NCBI RefSeq assembly: GCF_009696675.1
Contig: NZ_VULN01000001.1
Span: 214,409 to 278,408, forward strand
Length of the DNA stretch: 64,000 nucleotides
Reading direction: 5' to 3'
DNA from: Acidaminococcus fermentans
GTDB taxonomy: Bacteria; Bacillota; Negativicutes; Acidaminococcales; Acidaminococcaceae
In this document: positions 16,716 to 23,806 of the stretch, piece by piece
Position numbering within the stretch: position 1 is the stretch's first letter
Layout: every line of letters starts with the position of its first letter
Made by a program: the position numbers and the translations under genes
Notes under the pieces: model-generated
Seen by the model: only the letters and a program-made list of their open reading frames with translations
The model's database searches: none
What the model was told of the DNA's origin: nothing

Positions 16716-18044
16716 CTAACCGATGATGATATGTTCCTTGGGATAATGGATGTGTCCCGAAGGTTTGTTGGCCGCCAGAGCCAGGGCGAAGGTCATGAAC
16801 CCTACCCGGCCTGCATACATGGACAAAATCAGGATGATCTTGCTGGCGGTGCCGATATGCTGGCTGAGCCCGGTGGACAGTCCCACCGTGGCATAGGCGG
16901 ACACCACTTCGAAAGCCGCCGCCAGAAAGCTGGTGTCCTCCAGGCAGGTGAGAGCCAGGGTGGCAAAGGCCACCCACAAAAGGGACAGGCTGGTGATGGC
17001 GAAGGCCTGGAACAGGGTCTCCTCCCCGATCCGCCGTCCGAAGATTTCACATTCGCTTTTGCCCCGGACCACCTGCCAGATGTTCAGCAGCAGCAGGGCA
17101 AAGGTGGTGGTCTTGATGCCGCCCCCGGTGGATGCCGGGGATGCCCCGATGAACATGAGGAAAATGGTGAAGATCATGGTGGGCACCCGGAGGCTGTTCA
17201 GGTCCACAGAATTGAACCCGGCGGTCCGGGGGCTCACCGACTGCATGAAGCTGGCCCAGAAGGCATCCCCGGTGCTGAGGCTGCCCAGGGTGGCAGGATT
17301 CCGGCTTTCCAGCAGAGCGAACCCGATCATCCCGATGCCGATCAGAAGCCCGGTCACTGTCAGCACCATTTTGCTGTGGAGTTTCAGCCGCTGGAAGCAC
17401 CGTTTCTGGAGCACATCCCGCATCACCGCGAACCCCAGGCCCCCCAGGATGATCAGCAGACCGATGGACAGGTTCACCACCGGATCCCCCACAAAAGCCG
17501 TCAGGCTCTGGTAGTGGCCGAACAGGTCGAACCCGGCGTTGCAGAAGGCAGACACCGCGTGCCAGTAGCCGTAGTAGATCCCCCGGAGGCCGTACTGGGG
17601 CCAGAACCGGAAGGCCAGCACCGTGCCGAAGAACCCTTCGATCACCGCCGTGTATTTGGCGATCCGCAGGCTCATCCGCACCACCCCATCCAGTTCGTCC
17701 TGGTTCAGGGAAGCCTGGATGTTCAGCCGGGATTGCAGGTCGATCTTTTTCCGCAGCAATACGGAAAACAACGTGGCGAACAGCACCAGTCCCAGGCCCC
17801 CCAGCTGGATCAGGGCGATGATCACCAATTGGCCGAAGGTGGAAAAATACGTCCCTGTATCCACCACCACAAGGCCGGTGACGCAGGAGGCGGAAGTGGC
17901 GGTGAAGAGAGCGTCCACAAAGGACAGCCCTGCCCCTTCCCGGCCGGCAAAGGGCAGCATCAGCAGCAGGGCCCCGGCCAGGATCAGCCCGGCGAAAGTC
18001 AGGGCGATCAGCTGGGAAGGGGAAAAATGTCTAATCTGGTTCAA
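16716..18044 (-). CDS. trkH: K+ transporter membrane subunit (TrkH/KtrB)
   Basis: The 442-residue protein has the four M1-P-M2 repeats of the family. Selectivity-loop segments are visible as SASCVTGLVVVDTGTYF, SAFCNAGFDLF, SVSPRTAGFNSVDL and SAYATVGLSTGLS. The size is that of KtrB. It forms the potassium pathway in the cytoplasmic membrane and works with the RCK subunit encoded next. It follows the FMN enzyme gene by 12 bp. Confidence 0.95.
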   Translation of the reverse strand: MNQIRHFSPSQLIALTFAGLILAGALLLMLPFAGREGAGLSFVDALFTATSASCVTGLVVVDTGTYFSTFGQLVIIALIQLGGLGLVLFATLFSVLLRKKIDLQSRLNIQASLNQDELDGVVRMSLRIAKYTAVIEGFFGTVLAFRFWPQYGLRGIYYGYWHAVSAFCNAGFDLFGHYQSLTAFVGDPVVNLSIGLLIILGGLGFAVMRDVLQKRCFQRLKLHSKMVLTVTGLLIGIGMIGFALLESRNPATLGSLSTGDAFWASFMQSVSPRTAGFNSVDLNSLRVPTMIFTIFLMFIGASPASTGGGIKTTTFALLLLNIWQVVRGKSECEIFGRRIGEETLFQAFAITSLSLLWVAFATLALTCLEDTSFLAAAFEVVSAYATVGLSTGLSQHIGTASKIILILSMYAGRVGFMTFALALAANKPSGHIHYPKEHIIIG

Positions 18045-18056
18045 AGCCCCTCCACC

Positions 18057-19070
18057 TTATTTCCGGACCATTTCCGAAGAGATTTCCTTCAGGGAAGCGG
18101 CGCCGCACATTTCCATGGTGTCCGCCAGTTCCGCCCCCAGTTTGTCCGCCAGGAGTCTGGCGCCTTCCTTGCCGCCCCCATAGACCGCGTTTACGAAGGG
18201 ACGGGCAATGAGCACCGCGTCAGCCCCCAGGGCCAGGGCCTTGAACACATCCACCCCGCTGCGGATGCCCCCGTCCACAAAGATCTTCATGGTGCCGCCT
18301 ACGGCTACGGCGATTTCTTCCAGGACTTCCGCCGTTGCCGGGCTCTGGTCCAGCACCCGGCCCCCATGGTTGGACACCACGATGGCAGAAGCACCGGCTT
18401 CCCGGGCCTTCAGGGCCCCCTTCACGCTCATGATCCCCTTGATGATGAAGGGCAGACCCGCGTCTTTGATGATGGCTTGCATTTCTTCCACGGATTTGCT
18501 GCCCGCAGGGGGGACGAAATTCTTCAGGAAGGGCAGCCCGGCCGCATCCACGTCCATGGCCACGGCAAAGGCCCCGGATTGTTTCACCAGGTCCATTTTT
18601 TCAGCGATCATCTGGGCGTTCCAGGGTTTCACCGTAGGCACCCCCACGCCTCCGCAGGCCTTGATGGCAGCGGTGGCTCCCTGCATCACCTGGGGATCCA
18701 TCCCGTCCCCGGTAAAGGCGGCGATGCCCGCTTCCGCGCACCCGGGCACCAGTTCCGCATTGTAGGTCACATCATTGTATTTGTCGCTGTAGTGCATGGC
18801 CACAGCTCCCACCGGCCCGGCGAAAATAGGATATTTGAAGGTCCGTCCGAACAGTTCGATGGAAGTGTCCACCGGCCGTTTTTCGCAAAGGGTATCCATC
18901 ACCACACGGATGTCCTGCCATTTGGCATAGTTCCGAATGGCCGTATCCCCCACTCCTTTGGCCCCGGGGCCGGGAATGGTGTTCCGGCAGGCAACCCCGT
19001 TGCACACCGGGCAGCCCTTGCATTTACCCAGACATTTTCTGGCATTTTCCATAACTTCCTTGAAATCCAT
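18057..19070 (-). CDS. FMN-dependent alpha-hydroxy-acid dehydrogenase family protein
   Basis: The 337-residue TIM-barrel flavoprotein shows the hydroxy-acid oxidase signatures: FIIKGIMSVKGALKAREAGA with the FMN lysine, VVSNHGGRVLDQSPA with the catalytic His-Gly-Gly-Arg, and FVDGGIRSGVDVFKALALGA with the phosphate-binding Gly-Gly-Ile-Arg. The N-terminus is unusual: C-x3-C-x2-C-x2-C-x4-C in CLGKCKGCPVCNGVAC suggests a metal or Fe-S cluster. The substrate (lactate or another 2-hydroxy acid) is not fixed. The ATG at 19070 follows AGGGGAG. It heads the trkH-trkA-methyltransferase operon. Confidence 0.85.
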   Translation of the reverse strand: MDFKEVMENARKCLGKCKGCPVCNGVACRNTIPGPGAKGVGDTAIRNYAKWQDIRVVMDTLCEKRPVDTSIELFGRTFKYPIFAGPVGAVAMHYSDKYNDVTYNAELVPGCAEAGIAAFTGDGMDPQVMQGATAAIKACGGVGVPTVKPWNAQMIAEKMDLVKQSGAFAVAMDVDAAGLPFLKNFVPPAGSKSVEEMQAIIKDAGLPFIIKGIMSVKGALKAREAGASAIVVSNHGGRVLDQSPATAEVLEEIAVAVGGTMKIFVDGGIRSGVDVFKALALGADAVLIARPFVNAVYGGGKEGARLLADKLGAELADTMEMCGAASLKEISSEMVRK

Positions 19071-19119
19071 TTCTGTCACTCCCCTGTAGTAGGAGGCACC
19101 GCCTCCAGATTCGAATCCT

Positions 19120-19128
19120 ATTATACCA
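19120..19128 (-). promoter_or_regulatory. Extended -10 for the FMN enzyme-trkHA operon
   Basis: TGGTATAAT on the minus strand, about 50 bp upstream of the start; no good -35. Confidence 0.6.
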
Positions 19129-19138
19129 CACTTCCCCC

Positions 19139-19167
19139 TTGCGCTCCCCCTCAAAATACGCTATAAT
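19139..19167 (+). promoter_or_regulatory. Promoter for the decarboxylase beta-subunit gene
   Basis: TTGCGC (19139-19144), 17-bp spacer, TATAAT (19162-19167), divergent from the FMN operon promoter. It leaves a leader of about 130 nt. Confidence 0.7.
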
Positions 19168-19224
19168 ACCCACATACAAATGGATAAAACCTTCCTGCGT
19201 ATGGCACAGGGGCAGGAGGGATCA

Positions 19225-19263
19225 TGAGGACCTGGCATTGAAAAATGTCCGGTCCTCTTTTTT
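19225..19263 (+). promoter_or_regulatory. Terminator-like hairpin in the leader (candidate attenuator)
   Basis: AGGACCTGGCATT and AATGTCCGGTCCT pair with one mismatch and are followed by CTTTTTT, 40 bp before the beta-subunit start and downstream of its only visible promoter. A GGAGGG-ATG upstream could open a five-codon frame (MRTWH) ending in the hairpin. Confidence 0.6.
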
Positions 19264-19301
19264 GGTGTTCTACCTGGCACATTCTACAATGAGGTGATTG
19301 T

Positions 19302-20453
19302 ATGTCAAACGCAAGCCAAGTACTGCAGGAACTGTTTTCCGGGGTCTTCGCCATGGGCGACTGGACCATCTGGGTCATGCTGGCCATCGGGGCCATCCTG
19401 ATCTGGCTGGGGGTCCGGAAGGGCTACGAGCCGGTGCTCCTTTTCCCCATGGGGGTGGGCTGCATCCTGGCCAACATCCCCGGCCATTTTGCCGTCATGC
19501 CCACCGGGGGCGGTGAACCGGGCTTCCTTACCGTCCTGTACAACATGGGTATCGCCAACGAACTGTTCCCGGTGCTGATCTTCATCGGCATCGGCGCCAT
19601 GTGCGACTTCACTCCCCTGATCCGGGCTCCCTACATGATGCTGTTCGCAGCCGCCGCCCACCTGGGGATTTTCGCCGCCACCCTCTGTGCCACCCTGGTG
19701 GGCTTCCCCTTCAACGAAGCCGCTTCCATCGGGATCATCGGCGCCGCTGACGGCCCCACCACCATTTTCGTGGCCCAGAAATTCGCCACCGAGATGCTGG
19801 CTCCCCTTACCGTCACCGCCTTCTGCTACATGTCCCTGGTGCCCATTATCCAGCCTCCTGTGGTGAAGCTGCTGACCACCAAAGAAGAACGGCGGATCCG
19901 GATGCCCTATCACGAAGAAAAGCCCGTATCCCAGACAGCCCTGTTCCTGTTCCCGCTTATGGTCACCCTGATCGCCGGGATCATCGCTCCCATTTCCGTA
20001 CCCCTCATCGGGGCCCTGATGTTCGGGAACCTGCTGAAAGTGTCCGGCTGCTGCGACAGCCTGTCCAACTGTGCCCAGAATGAACTGACCAACCTGGTGA
20101 CCCTGCTCCTGGGGATCACCGTAGGAGCCACCATGACCGCGGAAAACATCCTGACCCTCCAGGTGCTGAAGATCCTGGCCCTGGGTGCGGTGGCCTTCAT
20201 CTTCGACACGGTGGGTGGCCTGCTGTTCGCCAAAATAGTCAACCTGTTCCTGAAAAAGAAGATCAATCCCATGATCGGGGCCTGCGGCATTTCCGCCTTC
20301 CCCATCTCCGGCCGGGTCATCGCCCGGATGGCCCTGAAGGAAGATCCCACCAACTTCATCATCCAGTCCGCCATCGGAGTGAACGTGGCCGGACAGGTGG
20401 CCAGCGTGGTAGCCGGCGGCCTGGCCATGGCCCTGATCCCGGTGTTAATGTAA
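19302..20453 (+). CDS. Sodium-translocating decarboxylase beta subunit (OadB/GcdB/MmdB family)
   Basis: The 383-residue membrane protein has about nine transmembrane segments. It holds the family's core motifs: GIGAMCDFTPLI, GAADGPTTIF with the essential Asp, SGCCDSLSNCAQNELTNLVT and ACGISAFPISGRV. In oxaloacetate, methylmalonyl-CoA and glutaconyl-CoA decarboxylases this subunit frees CO2 from carboxybiotin and exports Na+. The alpha and biotin-carrier subunits are not in the window, so the substrate cannot be told. Start ATG at 19302 follows GAGGTG. A 40-residue membrane protein follows by 13 bp. Confidence 0.93.
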   Translation: MSNASQVLQELFSGVFAMGDWTIWVMLAIGAILIWLGVRKGYEPVLLFPMGVGCILANIPGHFAVMPTGGGEPGFLTVLYNMGIANELFPVLIFIGIGAMCDFTPLIRAPYMMLFAAAAHLGIFAATLCATLVGFPFNEAASIGIIGAADGPTTIFVAQKFATEMLAPLTVTAFCYMSLVPIIQPPVVKLLTTKEERRIRMPYHEEKPVSQTALFLFPLMVTLIAGIIAPISVPLIGALMFGNLLKVSGCCDSLSNCAQNELTNLVTLLLGITVGATMTAENILTLQVLKILALGAVAFIFDTVGGLLFAKIVNLFLKKKINPMIGACGISAFPISGRVIARMALKEDPTNFIIQSAIGVNVAGQVASVVAGGLAMALIPVLM

Positions 20454-20466
20454 AGGAGGCAGAAAC

Positions 20467-20589
20467 ATGGATTCCGTAACCGCAGCCCTGCAGCTTCTCG
20501 TCATCGCCTACCCCACCCTGTTCGTGGTCATGGCCCTGTTCGCCGGCCTGACATGGGGCCTGACGAAACTGTTTCCGGCGAAAGAATAA
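20467..20589 (+). CDS. 40-residue membrane protein, candidate small decarboxylase subunit
   Basis: A short frame (MDSVTAALQLLVIAYPTLFV, then one more hydrophobic stretch, ending LTKLFPAKE) begins 13 bp after the beta-subunit stop, behind AAAGGAGG. One transmembrane helix of about 22 residues is followed by a short basic tail. Its position matches the small gamma or delta membrane subunit (OadG/MmdE-like) that anchors these complexes, but it is much shorter than OadG and I see no metal-binding tail. A terminator follows it. Confidence 0.7.
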   Translation: MDSVTAALQLLVIAYPTLFVVMALFAGLTWGLTKLFPAKE

Positions 20590-20649
20590 GGTGTGCTGCG
20601 AAGCAGCAGCCCGGTCAACGGTCAGCTGTCAACGGCAGCGGCCGAAGGT

Positions 20650-20683
20650 AAGAACCCGCCCTGTTTGGGCGGGTTCTTTTTGT
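20650..20683 (+). terminator. Terminator after the decarboxylase genes
   Basis: GAACCCGCCC-TGTTT-GGGCGGGTTC and TTTTT. Confidence 0.85.
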
Positions 20684-20696
20684 ATGGAAAAAGCCT

Positions 20697-20985
20697 TCCG
20701 GCCCCAACGGACCGGACTGTACTTCACGTCCCGGCAGCCCCTACCACGTTGATATCAAAGCGCCAATGAAAAAAATCAGGGAAACGGACTCATCGAAAAA
20801 TCCGTTTCCCTGATCCTTCTATCCAACCTCTGACCCCAACGCCGTAGGGGCGGGCCCCAGGCACGCCCGTCCCGGCCGCCGTTTTTATACGTTCCCAGGA
20901 ACCCGCCCCGTGGGTTCCCTCCTGCCGCTAGAGACTAGAGACTAGTGACTGTCAGCTCATGACCACCTGCCCCCGGCAGATGATT
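20697..20985. repeat. Family B repeat, copy B1
   Basis: Shares with B2-B4 the ordered blocks CAGCCCCTACCACGTTG, a long imperfect hairpin centred on CCGTTTCCCTGATC, CCCCAACGCCGTAGGGGCG, CACGCCCGTCCCGGCC, ATACGTTCCCAGGAACCCGC and GACTAGTGACTGTCAGCTCA. The first block of B2-B4 (CATCGTTTCGGATGCCAGA) is missing here. No coding potential is seen. Confidence 0.8.
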
Positions 20986-21100
20986 TCCATCGGCGTGAGA
21001 CGTGAGACGGAAAAGCGGCCCTGTTCCCTTCTTCAGGTTACAAACTCATTCTGTTCCGATCCATGTTATAATATTAAAAATAACAGAAGGGAATAAAAAG

Positions 21101-21412
21101 ATGCTGACCATAGAACTCATACAGTCATTATGTCATCAAGGTAAAATACAATGGACAAATCATGTAATGCAGCGTCTAATCAAACGCAACATATCTCGGG
21201 AAGATGTTAAAAATGCCATTGCCTCAGGAAAAGTGATTGAATATTACCCTGACGACTTTCCCTATCCCAGCTGTCTAATTTTAAGTCTTGCCTTGAAAGG
21301 TGGGCCTCTGCATATTGTTTGCGGAGTTGGAGATGGTATTCTCTGGATTATCACTGCCTATAGGCCTGACCCGTTGCAATGGGATGATACTTTCTCTCAC
21401 AGAAAGGAGTAG
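21101..21412 (+). CDS. DUF4258 protein, candidate toxin of a small pair
   Basis: The 103-residue protein starts MLTIELIQSLCHQGKIQWTN at 21101 behind AGAAGGGA. It has the DUF4258 pattern: HVMQRLIKRNISREDVKNAI, then VIEYYPDDFPYPS and LHIVCGVGDGILWIITAYRP. DUF4258 proteins are distant relatives of RelE/MqsR-like mRNA toxins, and the downstream gene encodes a matching zinc-finger antitoxin. AT-rich codons differ from the backbone, so the pair was probably acquired. Extended -10 TGTTATAAT ends at 21072. A frame extended upstream of 21101 exists but enters the repeat and promoter. Confidence 0.82.
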   Translation: MLTIELIQSLCHQGKIQWTNHVMQRLIKRNISREDVKNAIASGKVIEYYPDDFPYPSCLILSLALKGGPLHIVCGVGDGILWIITAYRPDPLQWDDTFSHRKE

Positions 21413-21418
21413 TCTGAA

Positions 21419-21646
21419 ATGAAATGTTTTTTATGCAAAGGAACCCTTGAAAATAAACTGACAACCTTCATGGTAGATTTGGGAAACTGCATTGTTATTG
21501 TCAAGAACGTACCCTCTCAAGTTTGTACACAATGTGGTGAAGTTTCTTATTCTGATGAAGTGGCCGCCCGTCTGGAACAACTTGTCGACCAGGTCAAAAA
21601 TTCACTGACCGAAATTGCAGTAATCAATTATCCATCTGCTGCGTGA
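21419..21646 (+). CDS. YgiT/MqsA-type zinc-finger protein, candidate antitoxin
   Basis: The 75-residue protein has two CxxC pairs, MKCFLCKGTLENK and VCTQCGEVSYS, the zinc finger of MqsA N-terminal domains, and a short C-terminal helix, ARLEQLVDQVKNSLTE. The full helix-turn-helix of MqsA is absent, so it may bind the toxin but not DNA. Six bases separate it from the DUF4258 gene, with AAAGGAG in the gap, so the two form an operon. Family B repeats B1 and B2 flank the pair in direct orientation. Confidence 0.85.
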   Translation: MKCFLCKGTLENKLTTFMVDLGNCIVIVKNVPSQVCTQCGEVSYSDEVAARLEQLVDQVKNSLTEIAVINYPSAA

Positions 21647-21654
21647 ATAGGTTG

Positions 21655-22010
21655 GAAAAGGCCGCCGGAAAATCCGGCGGTCTTTTGGTTCATCGTGAGT
21701 CGTTCATCGTTTCGGATGCCAGATGTTGCCGCATCTGCCTTTGAACGTGAAACCCTCCGGCCGGGATGGGCTTCCCTTCGGGAAGCCCCTACCACGTTGG
21801 GGTCAGAGATGCAACAGAAAATCAGAGAAACGGGGTTGTCAAAAAATCCGTTCCTGTGACCGTTGTACTCAACATCCGACAGCAACGCCGTAGGGGCGAG
21901 CCGCAGGCCCGCCCATCCCGGCCTGCGGTTTTGATACGTTCCCAGGAACCCGCCCGGCAGGTTCCCTCCTGCCGCTAGAGACTAGAGACTAGTGACTGTC
22001 ATCTGACCGG
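21655..22010. repeat. Family B repeat, copy B2
   Basis: Begins with the hairpin GGCCGCCGGAAAATCCGGCGG, which may also end the upstream operon. It then carries TTCATCGTTTCGGATGCCAG, CTTCGGGAAGCCCCTACCAC, a CAGAGAAACG...CGTTCCTGTG inverted repeat, AACGCCGTAGGGGCG, TACGTTCCCAGGAACCCGCC and GACTAGTGACTGTCA. Same orientation as B1. Confidence 0.85.
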
Positions 22011-22041
22011 GGCTGCTGCCAACCAACAGCCCCTCCCCCTT

Positions 22042-22070
22042 GCCCCCGTCCCCCATCTGTTCTATACTAA
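22042..22070 (+). promoter_or_regulatory. Promoter for the alpha/beta hydrolase gene
   Basis: TTGCCC (22042-22047), 17-bp spacer, TATACT (22065-22070). Confidence 0.55.
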
Positions 22071-22102
22071 TACCCGTGACCAATAGGAAAGGATGCCTGT
22101 CA

Positions 22103-22876
22103 ATGGAAAAATACATCGATATCAATGAAAACGGCCTGAGCGTCCGGTGCAAGCTGTTCTACCAGAAGGACTTCCGGAACATTCCCAACCTGGCCATCTG
22201 CACCCACGGGTTCGGGGGCAACAAGGAGAACCATTCCGCCGCCAAGTTCGCCCAGCAGCTGATCACCAAGTACAAGGGATACGGGGCCCTGGTGTTCGAC
22301 TGGCCCTGCCATGGGGCGGATGCCCGGAAGAAGCTGGTGCTGGAGGAATTCATGACCTACCTGACCCTGGTGGTGGACTATGCCCATAAAGAACTCCACG
22401 CCACCACCCTGTACAACTACTCCACCAGCTTCGGGGCCTACCTGACCTTGAAATACATGGCGGAAGTGGGGAATCCCTTTAAAAAGGTGGCTCTCCGGTG
22501 CCCGGGGATCCACATGGCCCAGCTGGTAAAGAACTACCTGAGCCCGGAAGAAATGGAAAAGCTGGAAAAGGGCAAGGAAGTCCAGGTGGGCTATGAACGG
22601 AAGATGAAAATGGACAAACAGTTCGTGGAAGACCTGGAAAAATCCGATGTGCGGAAGTACGAGTACTTTGACTGGGCCGATGACATGCTGATTCTCCACG
22701 GGACCAAGGACAAGCTGGCCCCCATCGAGGATTCCCGGGAATTTGCAGAAAACAACGTAATTACCTTCATCCCGGTGGAAAATGCCAACCACACCTTCTC
22801 GGATCCCAAGACCAGCGATTTCGCCGCCCATACCATAGTAGAATTCTTCGGACCGGACACAAAAAAAGAGGACTGA
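22103..22876 (+). CDS. Alpha/beta hydrolase
   Basis: The 257-residue protein starts [20 protein letters not shown] at 22103 after AGGAAAGGA. It has the hydrolase fold: oxyanion region [19 protein letters not shown], strand [13 protein letters not shown], nucleophile elbow [12 protein letters not shown] (with Ser flanked by Thr and Phe in place of the usual G-x-S-x-G), acid segment [16 protein letters not shown] and catalytic His in ENANHTFS. No signal peptide, so it is cytosolic. The substrate, probably an ester or a small acyl compound, is unknown. Its last codons lie in a bidirectional terminator shared with ftsY. Confidence 0.85.
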   Translation: MEKYIDINENGLSVRCKLFYQKDFRNIPNLAICTHGFGGNKENHSAAKFAQQLITKYKGYGALVFDWPCHGADARKKLVLEEFMTYLTLVVDYAHKELHATTLYNYSTSFGAYLTLKYMAEVGNPFKKVALRCPGIHMAQLVKNYLSPEEMEKLEKGKEVQVGYERKMKMDKQFVEDLEKSDVRKYEYFDWADDMLILHGTKDKLAPIEDSREFAENNVITFIPVENANHTFSDPKTSDFAAHTIVEFFGPDTKKED

Positions 22877-22898
22877 CTTTCGTCAGTCCTCTTTTTTT
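22861..22898. terminator. Bidirectional terminator overlapping two coding ends
   Basis: AAAAAAAGAGGACTGAC, TTTC, then the matching GTCAGTCCTCTTTTTTT. The left arm codes KKED-stop of the hydrolase on the plus strand and the right arm codes KKED-stop of FtsY on the minus strand. Confidence 0.9.
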
Positions 22899-23806
22899 GT
22901 CTCAAACAAGGCTTCCACAAACTGCTGGGGATCGAAGGGGCGGAAATCCATCATCCCTTCTCCCACGCCGATCCACTTTACATCCAGCCCCAGTTCTTCC
23001 TTGATGGCGATCACCACGCCCCCTTTGGCGGTGCCGTCCAGCTTGGTGAGCACCACCCCGGTCACATGGGCGGTTTCCAGGAAGATCTTGGCCTGGCTGA
23101 TGGCGTTCTGGCCGGTGGTGGCGTCCAGCACCAGCAAGGTCTCATGAGGCCCGTCGGGGATCTCTTTCCGAATCACCCGGTAGATCTTGTCCAGTTCCTT
23201 CATGAGATTGGTTTTGTTGTGGAGCCGTCCGGCGGTATCCACGAACAGCACATCCGCCTTCCGGGCAATGGCTGCCTGGACCCCGTCGTACACCACTGCC
23301 GCCGGGTCCGCACCGTCCCCGTGGGCGATCACGTCCACCTGGGCCTTCTTCCCCCAGATCTGGAGCTGTTCCGTAGCCCCGGCCCGGAAGGTGTCCGCAG
23401 CGCACATCATCACCTTGTAGCCCATCAGCCGGTAATAGTTGCTGAGCTTGCCGATGGTGGTGGTCTTCCCCACCCCGTTCACCCCCACCACCAGCACAAT
23501 GGAGGGATGGCCTTTGAACCGCATCCGGGGCCCGTTGGTCTTCAGCAGGTCCGCAATGTAGTTTTTCAGGAAGGGCAGGGCCTCTGCCGGGGATTTGATC
23601 TGCCGGGTGGCAGCGGCCTTCCGAAGGGCGGCCATGATCTTTTCCGTGGTCTTGATCCCCACGTCCCCGGCCACCAGGATCATCTCCATCTCATCCATGA
23701 AGTCCTCGTCCAGGTCCACACTGGCCCCCACCAGGTCCTCCATCCGTTCGGTGAAGTTTTTCCGGGTCTTGCTGAGCCCGTCTTTCAGTTGTTCCATAAA
23801 ACTCAT
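22883..23806 (-). CDS. ftsY: Signal recognition particle receptor
   Basis: The 307-residue SRP-GTPase has a short N-terminal helical N domain ([20 protein letters not shown]) and a G domain with the P-loop [24 protein letters not shown] and [10 protein letters not shown]. There is no long acidic A domain, which is usual in Firmicutes. It docks ribosome-SRP complexes at the membrane. It overlaps the smc stop by four bases and is last in the lspA-rluD-pyrR-smc-ftsY run. Confidence 0.97.
   Translation of the reverse strand: MSFMEQLKDGLSKTRKNFTERMEDLVGASVDLDEDFMDEMEMILVAGDVGIKTTEKIMAALRKAAATRQIKSPAEALPFLKNYIADLLKTNGPRMRFKGHPSIVLVVGVNGVGKTTTIGKLSNYYRLMGYKVMMCAADTFRAGATEQLQIWGKKAQVDVIAHGDGADPAAVVYDGVQAAIARKADVLFVDTAGRLHNKTNLMKELDKIYRVIRKEIPDGPHETLLVLDATTGQNAISQAKIFLETAHVTGVVLTKLDGTAKGGVVIAIKEELGLDVKWIGVGEGMMDFRPFDPQQFVEALFETKKED

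Noticed and set aside
19221..19241. Five-codon leader peptide MRTWH as a classical amino-acid attenuator
   Set aside because: A single Trp and a single His do not make a meaningful control region, and the downstream gene is not in Trp or His synthesis; only the hairpin is kept as a candidate.
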